Shown piece after piece: positions 1-5,910 of a stretch of 8,721 nt of DNA. The stretch's first letter is position 1, and each line of letters starts with the position of its first letter. Below the pieces are notes generated by a model that saw nothing but the letters and a program-made list of their open reading frames with translations, was not told the origin of the DNA and searched no databases. The position numbers and the translations under genes were made by a program. The DNA comes from JACMRI01 sp043778625 (GTDB taxonomy: Bacteria; Bacteroidota; Bacteroidia; UBA4408): contig JAYWFU010000029.1 of NCBI GenBank assembly GCA_043778625.1, positions 1-8,721 of the forward strand, in the 5' to 3' direction.

Positions 1-113
1 AATAAAATTAAGTTACTAAGTATTGCTTTCATCTGTTGTTATAATTGAAATGATTAATTTGAACACCACAAACATAACAGCTATATACTAAGCATTATAA
101 TTGATTTATAGAC

Positions 114-139
114 TTGTATTTTATAGTGTTGTATTTTAT
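114..139. repeat. 11-bp tandem-like direct repeat
   Basis: TTGTATTTTAT occurs at 114-124 and again at 129-139, with start points 15 bp apart. In DNA this AT-rich the repeat could be chance or replication slippage. No function is inferred. Confidence 0.45.
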
Positions 140-218
140 GTTAAAAAGCCCAATAATTAAAGTTGTATTCAATAAAAAACATAATTAATGTAAATGTAAC
201 GAGATGAATTTGCATTAA

Positions 219-264
219 TTGCAAATAATAATTTTAGCAGTTGCACTTTTTGCAAATAATAATT
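219..264. repeat. 15-bp direct repeat, two copies
   Basis: TTGCAAATAATAATT is present identically at 219-233 and 250-264, with start points 31 bp apart, close to three helical turns. It could be a paired protein-binding site or simply a local duplication. No adjacent gene start is available to support a regulatory reading. Confidence 0.6.
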
Positions 265-313
265 GGCTTAATTAGTTAAAAAAAATGTGCTCTTAAATTG
301 AACTTGTTAATGT

Positions 314-326
314 ATATCCGCAAATA
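314..326 (+). repeat. Left terminal inverted repeat of IS1595-like remnant
   Basis: ATATCCGCAAATA matches the reverse complement of 710-722 at 12 of 13 positions. The true repeat may extend a few degenerate bases to the left of 314. Confidence 0.6.
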
Positions 327-366
327 CTTATAATTAATATTTTTCAGTTGTTCTAGTAAAAAAAAC

Positions 367-708
367 GATGTGAATTTATTTAATTTCATAGCAAATTTTG
401 AGAGCGAAGAATCCACTAGTAAAAAAGTATAGTTTTTAGCAACAAAAGCACCTCTTACGTAAACATGGCAGACTATATAGAGTTACACTTTACTGAAAAA
501 ATCAAACAAAGAAACTACCCAAAAAGTGCTGAAGTGGGTACACATTAACATAAGTAATACTAAACGGAATTTATTAGGAAACTACCACAAAATAAAAGGT
601 AAGTACTTACAATTATATCTTAACGAGTTTGTTTACAAATTAAATCGAAGATATTTTGAGGAGAAACTCTTTGATAGGCTTGTTATTGCTGCAATTACAG
701 GATTATGA
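367..708 (+). pseudogene. IS1595-family (ISXO2-like) transposase, 3' fragment with two frameshifts
   Basis: This is the C-terminal part of a DDE transposase. The strongest segment is at 511-708, where the frame reads LKWVHINISNTKRNLLG, then YHKIKGKYLQ and YKLNRRYF, ending at TGA 706-708. These are the typical closing motifs of ISXO2-like transposases. The preceding part continues in another frame at 432-500 (VFSNKSTSYVN, then ADYIELHFTEK). An extra A in the A6 run at 496-501 explains the shift. A further two-base (TA) insertion near 428-431 appears to join it to the segment at 367-429 (FESEESTS). The N-terminal zinc-ribbon region and first catalytic acidic residue are absent, so the gene is inactive. 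A GTG at 526 opens a 60-codon frame, but that is a fragment and not an independent gene. The segment upstream of 432 is the least certain. Confidence 0.8.
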
Positions 709-833
709 TTATTTGCGGACATGTACAATGTTTTATAATTACGATAGATAAGTATTCCTAAAAATGTTTTTTTTAATAACAAATTAACACAAAGGGTTGT
801 GGAGATTTATTCTACGAAAAACACAAACATAAT
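709..833. other. Non-coding spacer after IS remnant
   Basis: This spacer holds the right inverted repeat of the element and then AT-rich DNA with a T8 run near 767-774. It is downstream of the minus-strand hydrolase gene, but I see no convincing hairpin that would act as its terminator. Confidence 0.5.
710..722 (-). repeat. Right terminal inverted repeat of IS1595-like remnant
   Basis: TATTTGCGGACAT pairs with 314-326 at 12 of 13 positions and starts two bases after the transposase stop codon. This position fits the right end of an IS1595-type element. Confidence 0.6.
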
Positions 834-1502
834 TTACTTTAATAATTTAATAGCTACTGGTAGTATTTTGTTTTCCCATTGGGCATATTCTTTGGCTGAT
901 GGATGTAATCCGTCAGTAGCTATTAAAGCACTGTCAGTTTTCATTTTTTTTGATAATTCAAAAATATCCACCACTGTTAAGTTTCGTTTTTTGGCAGCTT
1001 GTATAATTACTTGGTTAAAGGAGTGTATACCTTCGCTAATAGATCTTCCTCCACCGTATTTAGCGCCTTGTGGCGTTACGCCAAAATCAGGGATAGTAAT
1101 TATAATTAGTGTGCTATTAGTGGGTAATTTTTGCTCGAGAGTGTTTAAAATAGTAATTAAGTTGTTTTCAAACTCCGTAATTGATACCTCTCGTACCCAA
1201 TCGTTTACGCCAATTAATAGCGTAACAAAATTGGGCTGTAATTTATCAACTAATGGTAATTCGTTATTTATTAACTCTTGAGTACTAAACCCATTGCGTG
1301 CGGGGTTGCCTAACAAGGTGGTGCTAATACCTGTGTTGTTGAGGTGTGTGGTAAGTAGCTTAGGCCATGATTCCTCGCTAGTAGCCCCTGTACAAATGGT
1401 GTACGAATCGCCAAGGGGCAAATATCTTATTTTAGTGGCATGTTGCGCCATTGTAAACTTCGAAATAAAAAGACTAAGTATAACTACTGATATATTTTTC
1501 AT
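834..1502 (-). CDS. Secreted SGNH/GDSL-family hydrolase
   Basis: The 222-residue protein is a serine esterase or lipase of the SGNH fold. An N-terminal signal peptide of about 19-20 residues (MKNISVVILSLFISKF then TMAQ) predicts export to the periplasm or beyond. The block motifs are in order: block I GDSY with nucleophile Ser33; block II NG with Gly71; block III GVND with Asn100; and block V DGLHP with Asp197 and His200 completing the triad. Length is normal for a single-domain member. The family includes acyl esterases, thioesterase/lysophospholipase-type enzymes and carbohydrate deacetylases; the sequence does not fix the substrate. The ATG at 1502 directly precedes the signal peptide, so the start is well supported. 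The gene is divergent from glyA and shares a 127-bp intergenic region with it, and it appears monocistronic. Confidence 0.88.
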   Translation of the reverse strand: MKNISVVILSLFISKFTMAQHATKIRYLPLGDSYTICTGATSEESWPKLLTTHLNNTGISTTLLGNPARNGFSTQELINNELPLVDKLQPNFVTLLIGVNDWVREVSITEFENNLITILNTLEQKLPTNSTLIIITIPDFGVTPQGAKYGGGRSISEGIHSFNQVIIQAAKKRNLTVVDIFELSKKMKTDSALIATDGLHPSAKEYAQWENKILPVAIKLLK

Positions 1503-1629
1503 ATATTAAATTTACATTATAAATTAATGTAAAAAAACTATTTAAGTGAATAATTTGATTTGATAAATCAACGTGGTTAATACAAATGGAATTGTTATTT
1601 TTACATTATCAAATAAAATTTTATCCGTA
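1503..1629. promoter_or_regulatory. Divergent intergenic region between hydrolase gene and glyA
   Basis: This 127-bp AT-rich gap must hold the promoters of both divergent genes. Near 1551-1562 there are partial matches to the Bacteroidota -7 element (TAnnTTTG), for example TTGATTTG, but no convincing partner -33 TTG at the right distance. No exact promoter is therefore assigned. A perfect 8-bp inverted repeat lies in the hydrolase leader and is listed separately. Confidence 0.5.
1511..1533. repeat. Perfect 8-bp inverted repeat in the hydrolase leader
   Basis: TTTACATT (1511-1518) and AATGTAAA (1526-1533) are exact reverse complements around a 7-base spacer. The site ends 8 bp upstream of the minus-strand hydrolase start at 1502. 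This suits an operator or a leader hairpin, but an AT-rich stem of this length could also arise by chance. Confidence 0.5.
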
Positions 1630-2904
1630 ATGAAAAAAGACACCGCAATAGCCAAATTAATTAAAGAAGAACACCACCGCCAAATGGTAGGTATTGAGTT
1701 AATAGCGTCAGAAAACTATGTAAGCAATCAAGTTATGAAAGCCATGGGGTCGGTGCTTACCAATAAGTACGCTGAGGGTTACCCCGGTAAGCGTTATTAT
1801 GGCGGGTGCGAAGTGGTGGACAAAGTGGAGCAGCTAGCTATTGACCGCCTCAATATGTTATTTGGTTCAGCCTACAGCAATGTGCAGCCTCACTCGGGCG
1901 CGCAAGCTAATGCGGCAGTTATGTTAGCCTGCCTTAAACCTGGCGATGCTATACTAGGGTTTGACCTAAGCCATGGCGGACATTTAACACATGGGTCGGC
2001 AGTTAATTTTTCGGGCAAATTATACCAACCTAATTTTTATGGGGTAGAACAAAAAACAGGTTTAATTGATTTTAATAAAATTGAAAAAAAAGCCAAGGAG
2101 TGCAAGCCCAAAATGATTATCTGCGGGGCATCAGCCTATAGTAGAGATTGGGATTATGCCACCTTGCGCAAAATAGCCGATAGCGTGGGTGCATTGTTGC
2201 TAGCCGATATATCGCACCCATCAGGGCTTATTGCCAAAGGCTTACTAAACGACCCTATACCACATTGCCACATTGTAACTAGTACCACACACAAAACATT
2301 GCGTGGGCCACGTGGTGGAGTTATAATGATGGGTAAAGATTTTGAAAATCCCTTTGGACTAACAGCCCCTAAAGGCAACCTGCGTATGATGAGTAGCGTA
2401 CTGGATAGCGGCGTTTTCCCGGGTACACAGGGTGGCCCGCTGGAGCACGTTATAGCATCAAAAGCCATAGCATTTGGCGAAGCTCTAACCGACGATTACC
2501 TACACTACATTATACAAGTAGCCAAAAATGCTAAAGTTATGGCACAAGCGTTTATGAATAAAGGCTACAATATTGTAAGCGGAGGAACTGACAATCACTT
2601 AATGCTAATTGATTTGCGCAATAAGAATCTCACAGGCAAATACGCTGAACACGTGCTGGGTAAAGTTGATATTACTATAAATAAAAATATGGTGCCGTTT
2701 GACGACAAGCCACCAATGACTACTTCGGGCTTTCGTATAGGTACTGCTGCTATTACTACACGTGGCATTACCGAAAAACAAATACCCAAAATTGTAGACT
2801 TAATTGATGCCGCTTTAATGAGCAACGATGACGAAAAACAATTAGCCAAAATTAAAATTAAAGTAAACGCCCTAATGAGCGATTTACCTTTATTTGCTGA
2901 ATAA
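1630..2904 (+). CDS. glyA: Serine hydroxymethyltransferase
   Basis: GlyA is a cytosolic PLP enzyme. It converts serine and tetrahydrofolate to glycine and 5,10-methylene-tetrahydrofolate, supplying one-carbon units for purine, thymidylate and methionine synthesis. The 424-residue length is normal. Visible hallmarks are IELIASENY near the N-terminus (about 22-30), NKYAEGYPGKRYYGG (substrate and cofactor region), VQPHSGAQAN, the PLP-ring aspartate in ADISHPSG (Asp193), and the Schiff-base lysine in the TTHKTLRGPRGG block (Lys222). The frame is open back to a GTG at 1573. The ATG at 1630 is preferred because the extra 19 residues are not typical of the family and the family's own N-terminus begins right after it. 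This is the first gene of the co-directional run, with ribF 21 bases downstream. Nothing abnormal was seen. Confidence 0.97.
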   Translation: MKKDTAIAKLIKEEHHRQMVGIELIASENYVSNQVMKAMGSVLTNKYAEGYPGKRYYGGCEVVDKVEQLAIDRLNMLFGSAYSNVQPHSGAQANAAVMLACLKPGDAILGFDLSHGGHLTHGSAVNFSGKLYQPNFYGVEQKTGLIDFNKIEKKAKECKPKMIICGASAYSRDWDYATLRKIADSVGALLLADISHPSGLIAKGLLNDPIPHCHIVTSTTHKTLRGPRGGVIMMGKDFENPFGLTAPKGNLRMMSSVLDSGVFPGTQGGPLEHVIASKAIAFGEALTDDYLHYIIQVAKNAKVMAQAFMNKGYNIVSGGTDNHLMLIDLRNKNLTGKYAEHVLGKVDITINKNMVPFDDKPPMTTSGFRIGTAAITTRGITEKQIPKIVDLIDAALMSNDDEKQLAKIKIKVNALMSDLPLFAE

Positions 2905-2925
2905 TAGCGAGGCACACGCAACACC

Positions 2926-3855
2926 TTGAAAGTATATCATCATTACAACGAATTTGTATCTCACAACAATGCGGTAGTTACTACCGGCACGTTTGACGGG
3001 GTACACAACGGTCACCTACAAATAATTAACCGACTTAATACCATAACCAAGGCTACGGGTGGCGAGTCGGTTATTTTTACGTTTGACCCACACCCTCGTA
3101 GGGTACTACACTCTAATGATAACGATTTGTTAGAGCTAACTACGCTCAACGAAAAAATAAATTTACTACGTGCTGCAGGCGTACAGCATTTAATTATTCA
3201 ACCGTTTACGCAAGAGTTTTCTCGGCTATCATCGTTAGACTTTGTTCGCAAAATTATGGTAGATAAAATAGGTACGCAACGCCTTGTAATAGGCTACGAC
3301 CATAGATTTGGGCGTAACCGAGAAGGTGCGTTTGAGCATCTCAAAGAGTTTGGGCCACTGTATGGTTTTGAGGTGGAAGAAATTTCGGCACAATTAATTG
3401 ATGATGTTACGGTAAGCTCCACCAAAATTCGTAATGCGTTACTAGCAGGCGAAATTACTAAGGCCAACCATTACCTAGGTTATTCGTACTTTGCTATGGG
3501 TACAGTAGTTACAGGCGCACAACTAGGGCGCACAATAGGTTTTGCTACAGCAAATATCGAGTTAGATTATATACACAAACTAACGCCTTGCAATGGTGTG
3601 TATGCCGTGCAAGTGCAACACAATAACACTATGTACAACGGCGTGTGTAACATAGGTACACGCCCCACGGTTGATGGTAGTACTCGAAAAATAGAAGTAC
3701 ACATTTTTGATTTTGATGCATCAATTTACAACGAGCAATTGCAATTGTTTTTTGTAGATAAATTACGCAACGAACAAAAATTTGAATCGTTAACTGCGCT
3801 CAAAGCACAAATAGCAAGCGATGTAGCCGTGGCTAAACAATTGTTGAGTAAATAA
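2926..3855 (+). CDS. ribF: Bifunctional riboflavin kinase / FAD synthetase
   Basis: RibF phosphorylates riboflavin to FMN and adenylates FMN to FAD in the cytosol. The 309 residues cover both modules. The N-terminal nucleotidyltransferase has GTFDGVHNGH with His27 and His30 of the HxGH motif, FTFDPHPR, and the VSSTKIR segment. The C-terminal flavokinase has GAQLGRTIGF, the Thr208/Asn210 pair, GTRPT, and the likely catalytic base Glu257 in KIEVHIFDFD. The flavokinase motif usually written PTAN reads ATAN here (Ala207), an uncommon change with Thr and Asn kept. The start is TTG at 2926: no ATG or GTG fits upstream, and the protein begins MKVYHHYNEF as Bacteroidota RibF proteins do. The gene sits 21 bases after glyA and 9 bases before the next gene, so an operon is likely. 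Confidence 0.95.
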   Translation: MKVYHHYNEFVSHNNAVVTTGTFDGVHNGHLQIINRLNTITKATGGESVIFTFDPHPRRVLHSNDNDLLELTTLNEKINLLRAAGVQHLIIQPFTQEFSRLSSLDFVRKIMVDKIGTQRLVIGYDHRFGRNREGAFEHLKEFGPLYGFEVEEISAQLIDDVTVSSTKIRNALLAGEITKANHYLGYSYFAMGTVVTGAQLGRTIGFATANIELDYIHKLTPCNGVYAVQVQHNNTMYNGVCNIGTRPTVDGSTRKIEVHIFDFDASIYNEQLQLFFVDKLRNEQKFESLTALKAQIASDVAVAKQLLSK

Positions 3856-3864
3856 ATTATTGCT

Positions 3865-4815
3865 TTGAATTTCGTTAAAACCACATACACTAACTTACTC
3901 AACTGGTTGCAACATACCTATGCTTTTACACGCGCTGAGCAACGTGCGGTGGTGGTATTATTAGGCATTGCCATTAGTGCACTACTACTAAATATTGTGT
4001 TGCGCTTAACCAACAGCACTAGCACTATGCCAATGTTAAACATTAGTTATGAAGCAGTAGATACAAGTTATTACAAAAAAAACTACACTAATAATTACTC
4101 TAAGCACACTAACTATGATAACGACGCTGAGGTTACTCCCACAACAGCTTTGCAGCCTATGGATACATTTAACCCTAATACTGCCAACGATAATTTTTGG
4201 CAACAACAAGTGGGTTTGTCCAACAGGCAATTAGGCACGCTACGTAAGTTTCAGTTACGAGGTGCAGTGTTTTACAGCGAGCAAGATGTACAAAAATGCT
4301 ATGCTATAACGCCCGCACTATTCAGCCGTATACAGCCATTTATACGTTTGCCAAAATCTGACAAAAAACAATACGTAAGCAACTATACGCCCAGTACCTA
4401 CGAAACCAAAGCACCACTACGCAAAGTAGAAATTAATCAAGCCGATACTACTCAGTTAATAGCATTGCCGGGCATTGGGCGCACGTTGGCTAACCGTATT
4501 GTAAAGTATAGAGATAGGCTTGGGGGCTTTGTAAACACACAACAACTATTAGAGGTATACGGCCTTGATAGCAGTAAGTATAACTTAATGATACCCCGCA
4601 TTACGCTTGATGCTTACTTTGTGTCGGGCATTTTAATTAATGATATATCAGCCGCCGAACTGCGCCAACACCCTTACTTTGATGGCAACACGGCACGTAT
4701 AGTTATTATGTACCGCAACGCACACGGACGATTTAAAAACAATACTGAATTAAAAAATACTGATGTAATTACTGACGAACTTTTTAGTAAAATTGTACCT
4801 TATATTAGAATGTAA
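3865..4815 (+). CDS. Membrane-anchored triple helix-hairpin-helix (ComEA-like) protein
   Basis: The 316-residue protein has one predicted transmembrane helix (about 29-48), a Tyr/Asn/Thr-rich linker (about 50-100), and three ComEA/DUF655-like helix-hairpin-helix repeats. Repeat one is at about 102-162 (FNPNTAN, then LSNRQLGTLRKF). Repeat two, at about 188-246, is the best conserved (VEINQADTTQLIALPGIG, then ANRIVKYRDRLGGF). Repeat three is at about 257-316 (ILINDISAAELRQHP, then MYRNAHGRF). Such domains bind DNA without sequence specificity. A single N-terminal helix fits an envelope-tethered DNA receptor resembling ComEA in natural transformation, but no other competence gene is nearby, so the role is inference. 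The start is TTG at 3865, 9 bases after ribF; the first in-frame ATG would cut off the transmembrane helix. The gene's arginines are mostly CGC/CGT, unlike the next gene. Confidence 0.85.
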   Translation: MNFVKTTYTNLLNWLQHTYAFTRAEQRAVVVLLGIAISALLLNIVLRLTNSTSTMPMLNISYEAVDTSYYKKNYTNNYSKHTNYDNDAEVTPTTALQPMDTFNPNTANDNFWQQQVGLSNRQLGTLRKFQLRGAVFYSEQDVQKCYAITPALFSRIQPFIRLPKSDKKQYVSNYTPSTYETKAPLRKVEINQADTTQLIALPGIGRTLANRIVKYRDRLGGFVNTQQLLEVYGLDSSKYNLMIPRITLDAYFVSGILINDISAAELRQHPYFDGNTARIVIMYRNAHGRFKNNTELKNTDVITDELFSKIVPYIRM

Positions 4816-4827
4816 AAACACACTACA

Positions 4828-5910
4828 ATGCTTAATTCATTATATATTAAAAATTACCGTGCCTTTAACGAATTAACTATACCTAAACTAGGACGAGTAA
4901 ATTTGATTACTGGAAAAAATAATACAGGGAAGTCGTCTTTATTGGAGGCGGTTGCATTGTATGCAAGTCAGCTTGATTTTTTAATAATTAATTATTTTTT
5001 AAGAAGTAGAGGTGATAAATTTGCTATTGAAAATACTGAGTTTGACAGACGAAATGAAAACATAAAAACATTATCTACTTTATTCACTAATAAAGAAATT
5101 AATTTTGACAATAAACTCGGTATTTATATTGGAGAGAAAAAAGACTCCAAACAAAACAGTGTTCACCTATCGTTTGTTTATTTCCAAGAAATACTTGTTG
5201 AGGGATATAAGTCAAAAGAAATAATGTCTAACATTAACGGCTCTATTGATTTTGAAGAGGGAATTGAAATAGGGGTAAATGACAAAGAGTATATAATTGC
5301 CTTAGATAATGAAAATCTAGGTCAAAAAACATTAGCTTCACTTTACCCTAGAGAAGCTGTAAGTTTTATCCCTTCTAGCGGTATACACTATAAAATGCTA
5401 AACGAATTTTGGGATAAGATTGCTCTTACCGAAAAAGAAAATCATATAATACGAGCGCTACAAATTATAGAGGAAAAAATAGAACGAATTTCATTTACAA
5501 TGGATAACGAAAGAAAACCTATTGTAAAATTGAAAGATAATCCAACTCCAGAATATTTGAGATCTATGGGAGATGGTATAAACAGAATTCTCAACATAAT
5601 TTTAGCTTTAGTGAACTCGGAAAACGGTTATTTATTAATTGATGAAATAGAAAATGGGTTACATTATTCAGCACAAGAAAAATTATGGGAGGTTATTTTT
5701 AAATTAGCCAAAGATCTTAAGGTGCAAGTATTTGCTACTACGCACAGTAACGATGCTATACATGCATTTGAAGAGATTTTAAACAAACAAACAAATAAAG
5801 ATGAGGGGCAGTTTATACGCCTAAGCAATAAAAATGGTGTAATAAAAGTAGTAGAATTTTCTGCCGAAGAATTAAAAACGGCTACTGATAGCAATATTGA
5901 AATTAGATAA
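4828..5910 (+). CDS. OLD-like AAA ATPase, sensor partner of a TOPRIM protein
   Basis: This 360-residue cytosolic ATPase is of the ABC/SMC-like OLD group (AAA_15/AAA_21 type). The N-terminus LYIKNYRAFNELTI is the typical opening strand pair. Walker A is GKNNTGKS at 29-36. A signature-like SMGDGINR starts at Ser246. Walker B is LLIDE with Asp272 and Glu273, followed by IENGLHYS as in OLD-family proteins. The switch histidine is His306 in FATTHSND. There is no fused nuclease domain; a TOPRIM protein is encoded by the next gene, whose ATG overlaps this stop codon (TAATG). That split layout resembles PARIS (AriA/AriB) and related phage-defence pairs, but orthology is not shown. About 8 of 14 arginines use AGA, against about 2 of 19 in the preceding gene, and the sequence is locally very AT-rich (12 G/C in 4981-5040). 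This suggests horizontal acquisition. Confidence 0.88.
   Translation: MLNSLYIKNYRAFNELTIPKLGRVNLITGKNNTGKSSLLEAVALYASQLDFLIINYFLRSRGDKFAIENTEFDRRNENIKTLSTLFTNKEINFDNKLGIYIGEKKDSKQNSVHLSFVYFQEILVEGYKSKEIMSNINGSIDFEEGIEIGVNDKEYIIALDNENLGQKTLASLYPREAVSFIPSSGIHYKMLNEFWDKIALTEKENHIIRALQIIEEKIERISFTMDNERKPIVKLKDNPTPEYLRSMGDGINRILNIILALVNSENGYLLIDEIENGLHYSAQEKLWEVIFKLAKDLKVQVFATTHSNDAIHAFEEILNKQTNKDEGQFIRLSNKNGVIKVVEFSAEELKTATDSNIEIR

Larger units (their letters stand above)
1..310. other. AT-rich non-coding stretch
   Basis: I see no convincing gene, tRNA or structured RNA here. The stretch is very AT-rich, has frequent stops in all frames, and holds two pairs of short direct repeats listed separately. 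It lies just outside a decayed insertion sequence and may be degenerate mobile-element or intergenic DNA. Any gene it belongs to would lie beyond the left edge of the window. Confidence 0.6.
314..722 (+). mobile_element. Decayed, internally deleted IS1595-family element
   Basis: The element is bounded by imperfect inverted repeats, ATATCCGCAAATA at 314-326 and TATTTGCGGACAT at 710-722; the second reads ATGTCCGCAAATA on the minus strand, 12 of 13 matching. The right repeat starts two bases after the stop codon of a recognisable IS1595/ISXO2-like transposase C-terminus, which is where such an end is expected. Intact members of this family are about 1 kb, so this copy of roughly 410 bp has lost the 5' half of the transposase. 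It cannot move by itself but might have been mobilised in trans if both ends still work. The outermost boundaries and any target-site duplication are uncertain; none was obvious. Confidence 0.65.

Noticed and set aside
219..264. CRISPR array
   Set aside because: There are only two copies of a 15-bp AT-rich repeat, with a 16-base gap and no cas genes. This does not fit an array.
526..708. Independent 60-residue small protein starting at GTG 526
   Set aside because: Its sequence is the C-terminus of an IS1595-family transposase and continues upstream in another frame, so it is a pseudogene fragment.
799..1281. Plus-strand 160-residue open frame
   Set aside because: It lies antisense over the SGNH hydrolase, whose motifs and signal peptide are clear. 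The plus-strand frame shows no recognisable domain.
1573..1629. GTG start giving a 19-residue longer GlyA
   Set aside because: The added residues do not resemble GlyA N-termini, and the ATG at 1630 begins exactly where the family usually begins.
2154..2468. Minus-strand 104-residue open frame inside glyA
   Set aside because: It is an antisense shadow of a strongly conserved gene, with no own features.
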